Assembly (NCBI GenBank): GCA_016213735.1
Contig: JACQZU010000019.1
Span: forward strand, 124,001-188,000
DNA length: 64,000 nucleotides
Direction: 5' to 3'
DNA from: Acidobacteriota bacterium
GTDB taxonomy: Bacteria > Acidobacteriota > Holophagae > Holophagales > Holophagaceae
In this document: piece after piece, positions 29,098 through 39,729 of the stretch
How the letters are laid out: each line of letters opens with the position of its first letter
Numbering within the stretch: position 1 is the first letter of the stretch
The notes under the pieces: model-generated
Databases searched by the model: none
The model's input: the letters and a program-made list of their open reading frames with translations, nothing else
What the model was told of the DNA's origin: nothing
Position numbers and translations under genes: made by a program

Positions 29098-30639
29098 TCA
29101 ATGCAACTGGGCGTAGGGGGAGCAGAGGACGAGGAAGGCCAGTTCGCGAACCTTCTGCTGGGTGCCGGAGCTGTTGTCCCAGGTGAAGGTGCTCCACAAA
29201 CCCGAGAGCCAGGCGTCCCGGACGCTGTTCGGGATGGGGGCGGGCTGGAGGAGGGCGACAAGCCGGTTGAACACCTCCACGGCGCTGGCCGGGGCGCTGG
29301 GGAACCAGGAGGCGACCGTGGAAGGGAAGATCTGGAGGCCGCTGGTGGTCTCCCCGAGGGCCAGGGCCGCCGCCAGCTTGCCGCGGTAGCGCATGGTGTT
29401 GCTGTTGATCCAGCCCCCGTGCTCCTTCCAGCCGTTGGGCCCGTCGGGATCCAGGACCGCCTGGCCGGCCTGGGAGAAGTAGGGATTGACCACCAGCCGC
29501 CAGGCCGCGAAGGCGGGCACGGGGGAGACCGCCGCGGCGGCCGCGAGGGTGGGGCACAGCATGCGCGCGGCGCGCACCGTCCAGGCCACCGGCCCCTCGT
29601 AGAGGTTGTAGCGGTTCTGGGGCGCGTAGAAGTACTGGGACTTGAAGACGGCTTTCAGCACCTTCCCCACGTCGAACCCCTGGGCCAGGATGAGGGCCTG
29701 CAGGTCCGCCAGGGGGGTCGCGGGAATGGCCGGATCCACGAAGAAGCGGAGCAGGCGGGTGGCCAGGAACTGTGCCGCGTTGGGACCCCGCAAGGTGAGG
29801 ATGGCCTGGGGGAGGTCCTGGCCGAAACGGGTGGGGGCCCCGATGTCGAAGCTCTGGCCCAGGAAGGTGATCGTCCCCGTCGCGTGGTAGGTGGAATTCA
29901 CCCGCCAGGAGGCGTCGTTGGGTGCCTGGTTGTTCGCATTGTTCGGGTCGGTCTGGACGTCCAGGGGGGTGAGCGTCCACCCGCTGAAGGCCCGCGCCAG
30001 GTTGGTGATGTCCTGCTGGTTGTAGCCGTTGTCCACGCCCAGGCTGTAGAGCTCCAGGATCTCCCGCGCGTAGTTCTCGTTGGCCACGTCGCTGCTGCCC
30101 GGACGGACCCGGTTCAGGATGGTGTCCAGCCAGATCATCATGGCCGGATCCTGGCTCACCGCCAGCAGCAGCGCCCCGAAGGGACCCCGGGCGGTGGCCG
30201 AACGGAAGAGGTCCACCTGCTTGGTGGTGAGGGCCGGATTGTCCACCTTCTCCGCGCCGGTGGCGAGCAACTGGTGCCAGAAGAGGGCAAGCTTCTCCTG
30301 CAGGGGGTTGGGGTTGTACTGCATGCGCCAGGCGAAGTGGGCCTGGGCGTTGGGAATGCCGGACTGCCGGCGCCACCCGTCCAGGCGGAAGGGATGGGGC
30401 GCGGGGTCGGCGGGGATGTTGCCGTTGGCTCCGGTGGGCACCACGTCCGCCCGGGGGAGGGCGGCGTTGAAGGCGTTCTTGTCCAGGGTGTCGTCCACCC
30501 AGGCGTCGATCACCGGGCCGGGCGCCTGGGCCGCCAGGGTCGAGGCCTGCTCGGGCGTGAGTCCGAAACCGGCCCTGCGCCCGAAGTGCTGGACGTCCGC
30601 CACGGTCCAGGAAGTGATCTGGGCGTCGAAGGTGGCCAT
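29098..30639 (-). CDS. DUF1800 domain protein
   Basis: A 513-residue protein with typical DUF1800 features: VQHFGRRAGFGLTPEQ at the N-terminus, FWHQLLATGAEKV, NENYAREILELYSLGVDNGY, and the C-terminal RLVALLQPAPIPNSVRD. It has no obvious signal peptide at the annotated start. It sits between the cytochrome-like lipoprotein and the DUF1501 protein, all minus strand with gaps of 34 and 57 bases, so they form one unit. The family function is unknown. Confidence 0.92.
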   Translation of the reverse strand: MATFDAQITSWTVADVQHFGRRAGFGLTPEQASTLAAQAPGPVIDAWVDDTLDKNAFNAALPRADVVPTGANGNIPADPAPHPFRLDGWRRQSGIPNAQAHFAWRMQYNPNPLQEKLALFWHQLLATGAEKVDNPALTTKQVDLFRSATARGPFGALLLAVSQDPAMMIWLDTILNRVRPGSSDVANENYAREILELYSLGVDNGYNQQDITNLARAFSGWTLTPLDVQTDPNNANNQAPNDASWRVNSTYHATGTITFLGQSFDIGAPTRFGQDLPQAILTLRGPNAAQFLATRLLRFFVDPAIPATPLADLQALILAQGFDVGKVLKAVFKSQYFYAPQNRYNLYEGPVAWTVRAARMLCPTLAAAAAVSPVPAFAAWRLVVNPYFSQAGQAVLDPDGPNGWKEHGGWINSNTMRYRGKLAAALALGETTSGLQIFPSTVASWFPSAPASAVEVFNRLVALLQPAPIPNSVRDAWLSGLWSTFTWDNSSGTQQKVRELAFLVLCSPYAQLH

Positions 30640-30673
30640 GGAAAACTCCCTGAGGAAGGGGCGCCGCCCGGGG

Positions 30674-31219
30674 TCAGAAGACGGGTCCCTGGGGCTGTTC
30701 GAACCAGTTGCGGAGCGTCTGGAGTGTGGTGCTCCGGAGCAGCCCCCCCAGGGGCATCTTGGCCCCCTGAGGGGTGGCTCCCTGAGCGGGACGGGGGTTG
30801 CATCCGTCCGCGGGCAACACCTTTTCCCGCACCCAGCTCTTCGCCGGATTGGAGGGGTTGACGTCCATCCATCCCACGGGGGCCCGGGTTGCGGCGGGGT
30901 CGGTCAGGTCGGCGTAGATCTGCTGGGCGGTCCGCTCAGGTCCCCAATGGATCCTCGAGTAGGGAGCGGCGGCGCCGTGGCAGTTGGCGGCGTCGGAGGC
31001 GCTGCCGCAACTGGCCTGCAGCACAGGCAGGATGTCGGTCGCGAAATGCGGATTGGCCACCACGGTGGTGGGAGGATCGTTGTAGGGGATGGTGACGCCG
31101 GGCGTGCAGGGATCCGTGCCGCTGTTCGGATTCCCCCCGCTGACGGGGGGCGTGCCGCCACCACCCCCGCCACAACTCAGGGTGGCAAGCAGGAGGAGGC
31201 TCGCGGTGGTCCGGAACAT
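30674..31219 (-). CDS. Lipoprotein with a cytochrome-c-like domain (unusual CX8CH)
   Basis: A 181-residue lipoprotein: the signal peptide ends in a lipobox (LLATLSC) followed by a Gly-rich linker. The core reads FATDILPVLQASC, then eight residues, then NCHG, and later AKMPLGGLL. This is the layout of class I cytochrome c domains, in which the heme motif is normally CX2CH and a distal Met follows. Here the two cysteines are eight residues apart. It leads the DUF1800-DUF1501 unit. Heme binding is an inference. Confidence 0.65.
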   Translation of the reverse strand: MFRTTASLLLLATLSCGGGGGGTPPVSGGNPNSGTDPCTPGVTIPYNDPPTTVVANPHFATDILPVLQASCGSASDAANCHGAAAPYSRIHWGPERTAQQIYADLTDPAATRAPVGWMDVNPSNPAKSWVREKVLPADGCNPRPAQGATPQGAKMPLGGLLRSTTLQTLRNWFEQPQGPVF

Positions 31220-31341
31220 GGGCAGATCCTAAGGTTCTGGCAAGGAGGAGCCGGGGGCAAGGATGTGGCTGAAGGGACCCGGCGAAAGGTCGAAGGTTTA
31301 GCCCGAGCGCCCGCGCCAGGCCTTCCCGGCAGGTGATTTTC

Positions 31342-31725
31342 ATGGACGGGAAGGTATGCTGGGCCCTGGAGGTGGGCGTGCCAGCGGAATCGTCCCCGCC
31401 CCTCTACCAGGGGGAGCGCCTCAAGAACCTGATCCTCTGCTATGCGGGGCCCTGGGCCTTCCTGCCCTACCTGCGCCACCGCGAGGATGAGGAACTTCAT
31501 TGGAACGCCCGGCAGGGCGTTCTCCTGGCCTTCGTGGAGGTGGTGGTCTCCTTAACCTTGATCTTCGTGGGGCTCTTCCCGATCTTCGGCTACCTGGCGC
31601 TCCGCATTCTCCTGCCGCTCTGGCTCCTCTGGTGCCTGGGGATGTCCGCCTCCTCGGTCCTTCAAGGCACCAAGGGCCGCAAGCACCGGATTCCGATCCT
31701 CCACCAGTTCGTGGATTACCTCTAG
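31342..31725 (+). CDS. Small membrane protein (DUF4870-like)
   Basis: A 127-residue membrane protein. It starts at an ATG preceded by AGGTG at suitable spacing; a GTG nine bases upstream is less likely. The motif DEELHWNARQGVLLA followed by two or three hydrophobic segments (LTLIFVGLFPIFGYLALRI, LLPLWLLWCLGMSA) resembles DUF4870-type proteins (HARQA-like motif). Function unknown. Convergent with queA. Confidence 0.65.
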   Translation: MDGKVCWALEVGVPAESSPPLYQGERLKNLILCYAGPWAFLPYLRHREDEELHWNARQGVLLAFVEVVVSLTLIFVGLFPIFGYLALRILLPLWLLWCLGMSASSVLQGTKGRKHRIPILHQFVDYL

Positions 31726-31785
31726 CTCCGGAAGGGCGGCGGAGGGCGCCTGGGCTGCCTGGCCCCCTTGGTAAGCGAGCCCTTG

Positions 31786-32862
31786 TCAGGGCTGCGCCCC
31801 ATCCTCCACGAAGGAGGGGATGAGCATGGCATCCCCGTAGCTGAAGAAGCGATAGCGCTCGCGGATCGCTTCGGCGTAGCAGGTCTTCGCGAAGTCCAGG
31901 CCGAGGAGGGTGGAGACCAGCACGAAGAGGGTGCTTTCAGGCAGGTGGAAATTGGTGAGGAGCAGGTTGGCCGTCCGGACGCGGTGGCCCGGCCTGATGA
32001 AGAGGCGCGTGTTCCCCGCCCGGCGCAGGGTGGACCCCTCCCAGGCGGCCTCGAGGGTCCGCAGGCTCGTCGTTCCGATGGCACACACCGGAGGACGGCC
32101 CAGGCGGAAGGCCTCCTCCAAGGGCTGCGCCGTCCCCTCCGGGATTTCGTAGCGCTCCTCATGCATCACGTGGTCCTCCAGGAGGTCGGCGCTCATGGGC
32201 CGGAAGGTCCCCAGGCCCACGTGGAGTCGCACCGGAAGCCAGGCGTGCCCGCGGGCGCGGAGGTTTTGGAGGAGGTTCGGGGTGAAATGGAGGCCCGCGG
32301 TGGGAGCCGCGACGGCTTCTCCGGCCCCGGCGTGGAAGGCCGTCTGGTAGCCGCGCTCGTCCTCGGGATCCGCAGGGTGGCGGATGTAGGGGGGAAGGGG
32401 CAGGCGGCCGATGCCGTCCACAGCGTCCCAGTCCAGGGGGGCCCCCTCCCGCAGCACCCGGACCCGGCGGAGTCCTTCCGGGAGGACGGCTTCCACCTCG
32501 AGGGTCGCGAGTTCCCGGCCATCCCGAGGATCCACCACGGTGGCGCGGCCACCGCTTCGCAGGCGAGCCCCGGGACGGAGGAGGGCCTCGAAGGCGCCCC
32601 CGTCCAGGGCCCGGAGGAGCAGGGCCTCCCCCGCGCCCCCCCCCTGACGCCGGAGAAGCAGGCGCGCGTGGCGGACCTTCACGTCGTTGGGAACGAGGAG
32701 GCACCCCGGAGGGAGGAGTGAGGGGAGATCCCGGATCTCGCGATGCCCGATGTGCCCCCGGAGGGGGTCGGCCACCAACAGTCGCGCGCCGTCCCGTTCG
32801 GGGAGGGGATGCTGGGCGATCAGCTCCGGGGGAAGGTCAAAGGCGAAGTCGGAGCGCTTCAT
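31786..32862 (-). CDS. queA: S-adenosylmethionine:tRNA ribosyltransferase-isomerase
   Basis: A 358-residue enzyme that transfers the ribosyl moiety of SAM to preQ1 at tRNA position 34 in queuosine synthesis. Motifs: FAFDLPPELIAQHPLPERD at the N-terminus, VPNDVKVRHARL, PTAGLHFTPNLL, LHVGLGTFRPM and TNFHLPESTLFVLVSTLLG. Length is normal for QueA. It is the last gene of the long minus-strand run and is separated from the ABC exporter by 134 bases containing an inverted repeat. No tgt is visible in the window. Confidence 0.96.
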   Translation of the reverse strand: MKRSDFAFDLPPELIAQHPLPERDGARLLVADPLRGHIGHREIRDLPSLLPPGCLLVPNDVKVRHARLLLRRQGGGAGEALLLRALDGGAFEALLRPGARLRSGGRATVVDPRDGRELATLEVEAVLPEGLRRVRVLREGAPLDWDAVDGIGRLPLPPYIRHPADPEDERGYQTAFHAGAGEAVAAPTAGLHFTPNLLQNLRARGHAWLPVRLHVGLGTFRPMSADLLEDHVMHEERYEIPEGTAQPLEEAFRLGRPPVCAIGTTSLRTLEAAWEGSTLRRAGNTRLFIRPGHRVRTANLLLTNFHLPESTLFVLVSTLLGLDFAKTCYAEAIRERYRFFSYGDAMLIPSFVEDGAQP

Positions 32863-32894
32863 GGGGCAGGTGGGAATCCGGGGGCCTTGGTTTC

Positions 32895-32982
32895 AACGCA
32901 AAGGCGCGGAGGCGCGAAGGCGGACAACAAGCAGGGCCCCGGGGTCCTCTATTCCTCCTCTGCGCCTCCGCGCCTTTGCGTT
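32895..32982. repeat. 21-bp perfect inverted repeat between the ABC exporter and queA
   Basis: Left arm 32895-32915 (AACGCAAAGGCGCGGAGGCG plus C) is the exact reverse complement of the right arm 32962-32982, with 46 bases between. Both arms belong to the same dispersed family as 27591-27613. In a queA-exporter transcript it would form a long stem. There is no T-tract, so it is not a classical terminator. Confidence 0.8.
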
Positions 32983-32996
32983 CGAGAAGCCCCGTT

Positions 32997-34832
<1,836 letters not shown>

Positions 34833-34876
34833 GGCTCCAGCTTACCCGCCGGAACGGGAGGGCCGTCCGGATCCGG

Positions 34877-35671
34877 CTACTCCACGAAGAGCCGGATGCT
34901 GCTCTCCTTGTCCTCCACCGAGAACAGCTCGCTGCCCTTGGGGGCGTTGAGGGCCTGGTCCATGAGGGTCTGGCTGTCGAATCCCTTTTTTCGCATCTGT
35001 TCCAGCTGGGCTTCCGAGAGGTAGCTGGAGACGGCCCGGGCCAGGCCCAGGGCGATCCGGATGGTCACCTCGTCGGGTTTGTCCTTGCCGCGGATCTTGA
35101 GCACCAGGAAGCGGCCCTGGGCGGGAAGCGCCTGGATGTCCGGGGGCACCCCCATCCCCTGGAGGGCCAGCCGGCAGGCCTCCGAGTATTGGGGAAGCGC
35201 CAGGCCCTTCTGGAGGGCGCCCACGGCCCGCCGGTCCCCCACCTTGGCCAGCTGCAGGGCCGCGGCCACCTGGATCTCGGGCTGGGGGTCCCGCAGGGCC
35301 TCCAGGAGCCCCGGGGTGGCCCCGGGGTTCTGCCCCTGCCGGATGCCCCAGCACTGGATCCTGTTCAGCCGGGCCTGCTTCCCGAAGAGGCGCTGGTCGG
35401 GATGGTGCCCCAGGAAATCCGTGAAGGCCTGGGCCGCCTCGTCCCAGCGCTGGTCCCCGAAGAGGGAGTCCGCCAGCCAGAAGCGAGCCTCCACGGCCCT
35501 GGGCCCCTGGGGTTGCTCGGCGAGGTAGCGGCGGTATCGGGCGGCGGCCTCGTACCAGCGGCCCTGGTAGCGAAGCTGCTTGGCCTCCCGGAAGGTGTCC
35601 TCCACGGGGAGGGACACCAGCGCCGCGGCTTCCGGCAGCCCGGGAAGGATTCCGAGCAGGGGCAGGAACAT
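34877..35671 (-). CDS. Secreted TPR/HEAT-repeat protein
   Basis: A 264-residue protein. A short hydrophobic N-terminus (FLPLLGILPGLPEAAALVSL) may be a signal or anchor. TPR-like pairs (YQGRWYEAAARYRRYL, WDEAAQAFTDFLG) are followed by a HEAT-like stretch (ALRDPQPEIQVAAALQLAKVGDR, cited as landmarks at about residues 120-145). The C-terminus has a predicted beta region. The ATG overlaps the stop of the anti-sigma-like gene by one base, so it belongs to the ECF sigma operon and may be part of its signalling or target set. Confidence 0.65.
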   Translation of the reverse strand: MFLPLLGILPGLPEAAALVSLPVEDTFREAKQLRYQGRWYEAAARYRRYLAEQPQGPRAVEARFWLADSLFGDQRWDEAAQAFTDFLGHHPDQRLFGKQARLNRIQCWGIRQGQNPGATPGLLEALRDPQPEIQVAAALQLAKVGDRRAVGALQKGLALPQYSEACRLALQGMGVPPDIQALPAQGRFLVLKIRGKDKPDEVTIRIALGLARAVSSYLSEAQLEQMRKKGFDSQTLMDQALNAPKGSELFSVEDKESSIRLFVE

Positions 35672-36324
35672 CAGGAGCCCTCTTCCTTGAGGAGCTTGCC
35701 CATCTTCCCGGCCTGGTCCTCCAGGTGGTGGGTCGAAGCCCACTTCCGGAGTTCGTCGGCGCGCGCGGGGGTGAGGCAGCCGTCCTCGAGGCTCAGCTCC
35801 GTGAGCCAGGGGTGGAGGGTGGTCCGGATTTTCTCGGCCTCGGGAACCGGGGCCCCCTGGGCCGCCAACTGATGGCTCACGGCCAGCAGCAGGCTGGCGG
35901 TTTCGCGCTCGGCGTTGCGGTCCTCGTTCTTGGTGCCGCAAATGCTGGGATTCTTGTGGAATTCCTGGATCAGGCCGGAAGCCTGGGTGAAGAAGTCGGA
36001 CCAGAGCCGGTCCTGGGCGCGCCTGCGGGCCTCCTGGTCCACGAGCCGCACTTCCGCCCTAAGGCTGGATTGGCGGAAGACATAGACGGAGGGGAGGAGG
36101 GCCAGGAGGGCGGCGGCGGCGGCCAGGAGCCAGGGGGCGGGACGGAAGCGCCGGGGCCGGAGGGATTCCGAGATTTCCTCGCCGTGGGCCGAGAGGGCGA
36201 GGTGCAATTCAAGGAGCCCGGCAAGTTCGGCCTGGGCCGCGGGATCCTCGGGCCAGTCCTCGGGCCGGGCCAGGAGGTCGAATTTGTCGTGTTCGGAGAG
36301 CTGACGGTATTCATTCGTGGTCAT
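35671..36324 (-). CDS. Probable membrane anti-sigma factor
   Basis: A 217-residue protein directly downstream of, and overlapping, the ECF sigma gene by 14 bases. The cytoplasmic N-terminus (YRQLSEHDKFDLLARPEDW) is followed by one membrane segment (APWLLAAAAALLALLPSVYVF) near residue 65. The remainder is a helical, presumably periplasmic domain. It has no zinc-binding HxxxCxxC motif, so it is not a ZAS-type factor. The role is inferred from position and topology. A start at 36333 (three codons longer) is possible. Confidence 0.55.
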   Translation of the reverse strand: MTTNEYRQLSEHDKFDLLARPEDWPEDPAAQAELAGLLELHLALSAHGEEISESLRPRRFRPAPWLLAAAAALLALLPSVYVFRQSSLRAEVRLVDQEARRRAQDRLWSDFFTQASGLIQEFHKNPSICGTKNEDRNAERETASLLLAVSHQLAAQGAPVPEAEKIRTTLHPWLTELSLEDGCLTPARADELRKWASTHHLEDQAGKMGKLLKEEGS

Positions 36325-36904
36325 GGGGCACATCCAGGAATTTGCGAAGCTTGGCGAGGCTCTGGAAGAGGGTGGCCTTGACGGTTCCCTCGGCACACTT
36401 GAAGTCCACCGCGATCCGCTTCACGGGATGTTCCTGGACGTAGTAGGCCAGGACCATCCCGCGCTGGCGCGGGGTCAGGCCCTCCAGGGCTTCCTGGAGG
36501 GCCTTGATTCGCCGGCCCTGGTCCACCTGCTCCCAGGGCGAGGGATGATGGGGGTCGGCGGCGTCAAAGGACTCGGGAGGGGTGATCTCCCGCCCCCGTC
36601 TACGGAGGTGGTCGGTGGCTGCATTAGCCGCAAGGGTGAAGAGCCAGGCAGCCACCGGCCGGCCCTCCTCGAATCGTTGGCAATGCTGGAGGCATTTGAG
36701 AAACACCTCCTGGGTAAGTTCCTGGACGACCCCGGTTTCGGTGCCAAGGCGGCGATGGAGGAAGGCGAACACCGGACGCTCGAAGCGGGCCATGAGGTAG
36801 GCGAGGGCCTCCTCCCGGCCGGCCTTGAGCTGGGACATCCAGAGTTCGGGCGTCTCTCCCTCGGGGAAGGCCCCGGGGGGAAGGGTGGCCGCCAGGGGGC
36901 TCAT
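36311..36904 (-). CDS. ECF (group 4) RNA polymerase sigma factor
   Basis: A 197-residue sigma-70-family factor with only regions 2 and 4. Region 2: ALAYLMARFERPVFAFLHRR, QELTQEVFLKCLQ and AAWLFTLAANAATDHLRRR. Region 4: LQEALEGLTPRQRGMVLAYY and HPVKRIAVDFKCAEGTVKATL, the recognition helix region. Its ATG overlaps the stop of the lipoprotein gene (ATGA) and its end overlaps the probable anti-sigma gene. Confidence 0.92.
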   Translation of the reverse strand: MSPLAATLPPGAFPEGETPELWMSQLKAGREEALAYLMARFERPVFAFLHRRLGTETGVVQELTQEVFLKCLQHCQRFEEGRPVAAWLFTLAANAATDHLRRRGREITPPESFDAADPHHPSPWEQVDQGRRIKALQEALEGLTPRQRGMVLAYYVQEHPVKRIAVDFKCAEGTVKATLFQSLAKLRKFLDVPHDHE

Positions 36905-37878
36905 GCCTTCGGCCCGGGGCCCACCCGGAAGGCGGGCTGGCCGAGCTTGGCCATCAGGCTGTTGAGCTGTTCCTGGTTCAGGCTGCAGCGGATGCCCGCC
37001 CGGTCCTTCTCCTGGATCAATTCCGCGACCTGGCGGGCGTTGGGGTCCAGGGAATTGGAAATGGCCACCAGGCGCTGGAGCCACGGCACGGTCTGGGAGA
37101 TTCCATCGGGGCTCCCGGCCACGGCGAGCTCCAGGCGATGCGGGGCCTTGGGATCCGCGGCGGGCTGGATGCTCCAGGCGAGGGCTTCCAGCCCCTTGGG
37201 GAGTTCGGACGACCAGCCCTTGGGCAACCGGTCCACCGGGAGGCGGGCGAGGAGGCTGTCCGGAAGCAGGAATCCCTGGAAGGCAGCGGAAGGGTTCACC
37301 CATTCCCCGGCCCGGCGCAGGGGGCTCCTGGGGCCCGGGGCCTTGGCCCCGAGGGTGGCGAGGGCCCGGATGTCCCCGATCCAGATGGGCCCGTCGGGGT
37401 CGGCCAGGGCCCGGATGTTGAACTGATTCACATCCATGATCATGTGCAGGGGAAGATCCTTGCCCCCGGCGCGAAGGCTGCCTTCGGCGGGGAAGGAGTC
37501 GGCGAGCGCGATGTAGAGGTTCTTCGGATTCTTGAACCCGCTCAGGCGGATGAGGAAGGCCTTCCCCAGGTCCGAAGTGTTCGGCTTATCCAGGGTGGGA
37601 AGGTCCAGGACGAAGAAGGTGATCCGCCCGGTCTCCAGGTGGGGGGCGATGCGGGCGCGGCTCAGGAACAGGTCCAAAGCCTGTTCCGCCAGCTTGGACT
37701 GGGCCATGAGGGTCTGGAATTCCTTGTGCTCCAGAAGCCATCGGGCCTCGGCGGAAAAGGCCACCTGGCACCCCCGGGGAGCGGACTGGAGCCATTCGGG
37801 CCCCGGTGAAACCCTGGACCGGCAACCCGCGACGGGGATCAGCGTCGCGAGGAGGGCGGGAATCAGGAGTCGTCGCAT
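36901..37878 (-). CDS. Predicted lipoprotein of unknown function
   Basis: A 325-residue protein beginning MRRLLIPALLATLIPVAGC, a signal peptide with lipobox. An in-frame ATG at 37896 would add six residues. The mature protein has no recognised domain; segments such as RITFFVLDLPTL and KAFLIRLSGFKNPKNLY alternate strands and helices. It overlaps the ECF sigma start by 4 bases, so it is translated with the sigma operon and could be an envelope sensor input; that is inference. Confidence 0.7.
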   Translation of the reverse strand: MRRLLIPALLATLIPVAGCRSRVSPGPEWLQSAPRGCQVAFSAEARWLLEHKEFQTLMAQSKLAEQALDLFLSRARIAPHLETGRITFFVLDLPTLDKPNTSDLGKAFLIRLSGFKNPKNLYIALADSFPAEGSLRAGGKDLPLHMIMDVNQFNIRALADPDGPIWIGDIRALATLGAKAPGPRSPLRRAGEWVNPSAAFQGFLLPDSLLARLPVDRLPKGWSSELPKGLEALAWSIQPAADPKAPHRLELAVAGSPDGISQTVPWLQRLVAISNSLDPNARQVAELIQEKDRAGIRCSLNQEQLNSLMAKLGQPAFRVGPGPKA

Positions 37879-37922
37879 CGGGTGAGTCCGGGGCATGGGC
37901 TACGGCCAGGCAGACCAGGGGT

Positions 37923-39719
37923 TTACACCGACCCCGCCAGGTTCCGGAGGGGGGCCGGCAGGTGGGGGCTGCGCAGGAGGAGTTGCTGCTCGCTCTCGGA
38001 GAGGAGTCCCCAGATCCGAATGGCGGATTCCCTGGGGGTCTTGGGGTTGAGCAGGAGCTCCTGCATGATCGCGGGGTGGGCCAGCAGGATCGGGTGAACG
38101 GCGATCTGCTCGAGAATGGAGCGGTGGGTCTGCTTGTTCCGGGCGAGGCGGAGCAGGATGCTCGGGTCCAGCTGCCGGTCCGAGACCATGGTCCGCAGGG
38201 TGTCCACATCCTGGAGCACCTCCTGGGGAAGGTGTCGGATCAGTTCGCCGCCGGTGGCCCGGAGGGTGACGATCCGGTGCTGGGAGTCCATGCCCAGGTA
38301 AAGGGCGCGGAGCTTTTCCAGGGCCTGGCGTTTCAGCTCCAGGTGGGTGATGCGGGCGTCCCGAAGCAGGTCCAGGAGCGGTCGGGTGGAGGACAGGGGG
38401 ACCAGCAGCCGCAGGGCGGTGGACTCCCCGAGGTGGGGGTTGTGGAGGAGGGCCTCCTGGATGGCCGGGTTCTCTCCCCAGGCGTGGTGGTTGGCCAGTT
38501 TCTCCGCCCTGAAGCGGTCCATTCCAGGGATCGCGGCGAGGAGTTCACGGGGGGTGAGGGCCGGGTTCTCCAGGACAACCATGAACACCTGCGGGTCCGG
38601 GTCGTTGAGGGAGGCGATGAATTGTTCGGGTTGGTTGGCCTGGTTGGCCAGGAAGACGCGCTCTTCGAGGGAGGCCCAGCGGCCCTCTCCCGGATGCGAC
38701 GGCATCCCGCTGGCTTGGCTCGCCCGCCGGCGCTGGAGGCGGTCGTAGAAGTACTTGATCACCCGGAGCAGGTTGGGGTTCTCGCGCTTCGCCCAGAAGG
38801 TGACGAACTGGAATTCCGACTCGTCGAGCTGGGAAAAGAGAGAGGTGATCCTCCGGAGAGCCCGGATGTCCCGGGATCCCTGGGCCAGGAGCCCCACCAG
38901 GTGATGGGCGATGCCGATCTTCCGGGTGAGCCCCTGAGGGCTCGCGGGGGCCTCGAGAATGGCGTTCCGGATGGCCTCCCGGAAATACCAGCGCGCCTCG
39001 GCGTACACCTCCTCGAAGAGCTCCGGGACCGGGCAGGCGGGCAGCACGCTCTGGAGCAGGTCCTCGGAGATCAGGGGATTCTTGAGAGCTGCCTGGCGGA
39101 TTTCCCCGTCCGCATCCACCAGGAGGGAGCACAGTTCGTCCACCTGGTGGGTTCCCTTGGCCCGTTCCAGGAGTTCCGCGCGCGGCACGGCCGGCGGCTG
39201 CACGACCAGGGGCTCCTCCATGACCGGGGGGGCCGTGAGGGCCTCCCAATCCTGGAGGTCGGTGGGCAGGGGGGGCAACTCGGCGGTGTGGCCGGAGGGC
39301 ACCACGGACCGGGCCAGCTGCTTGGAGATGGCCTTCACGATGGGCTTCAGGCCCGGGGGCAGCTGCTGGTAGAGGCTGCGGACCGTTCGGGAGATCTCGT
39401 CCTTCTCCTCTCCGTGGGCCCGGTCGAGGTCCCGCATGAGATCGAAGAGAGAGACCGCCATTTCCAGGTCCCTGCGGATGGCCCCGGGGGTGTGCTCGTT
39501 CTCGGCCAGGGCCTGGAGCACGGGGCCCTGGGCCAGCCAGTGGGGTGTCCGGGCGATCAAGGTCAGCAGCCGGGGGGCCCTGAGGCTCCTGCTCAGCCCT
39601 TCCACCAGTTGCAGCTGGGACTCGGAGGGCAGCATGGAGCGGATCCGGGACAGCGTCCCGAAATGGATCCGCTCCTGTTCATTGAATTCCGCCAGGAAAG
39701 GGGGATCCGGGAGTTCCAC
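37923..39719 (-). CDS. Large helical-repeat protein (LRV/HEAT-like)
   Basis: A 598-residue cytoplasmic protein without signal or membrane segment. It consists of recurring short helical units, often containing NP-x-L/T turns, for example LKNPLISEDLLQSVLP, LENPALTPRELLAAIP, LHNPHLGESTALRLL and LLNPKTPRESAIRIW. These resemble leucine-rich-repeat-variant or HEAT solenoids. GTG 39719 is preferred as start because TGAGGGGGG precedes it at good spacing and the HisA-like gene stops 10 bases upstream. Function unknown; probably a protein-binding scaffold. Confidence 0.7.
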   Translation of the reverse strand: MELPDPPFLAEFNEQERIHFGTLSRIRSMLPSESQLQLVEGLSRSLRAPRLLTLIARTPHWLAQGPVLQALAENEHTPGAIRRDLEMAVSLFDLMRDLDRAHGEEKDEISRTVRSLYQQLPPGLKPIVKAISKQLARSVVPSGHTAELPPLPTDLQDWEALTAPPVMEEPLVVQPPAVPRAELLERAKGTHQVDELCSLLVDADGEIRQAALKNPLISEDLLQSVLPACPVPELFEEVYAEARWYFREAIRNAILEAPASPQGLTRKIGIAHHLVGLLAQGSRDIRALRRITSLFSQLDESEFQFVTFWAKRENPNLLRVIKYFYDRLQRRRASQASGMPSHPGEGRWASLEERVFLANQANQPEQFIASLNDPDPQVFMVVLENPALTPRELLAAIPGMDRFRAEKLANHHAWGENPAIQEALLHNPHLGESTALRLLVPLSSTRPLLDLLRDARITHLELKRQALEKLRALYLGMDSQHRIVTLRATGGELIRHLPQEVLQDVDTLRTMVSDRQLDPSILLRLARNKQTHRSILEQIAVHPILLAHPAIMQELLLNPKTPRESAIRIWGLLSESEQQLLLRSPHLPAPLRNLAGSV

Positions 39720-39729
39720 CTGGCCCCCC

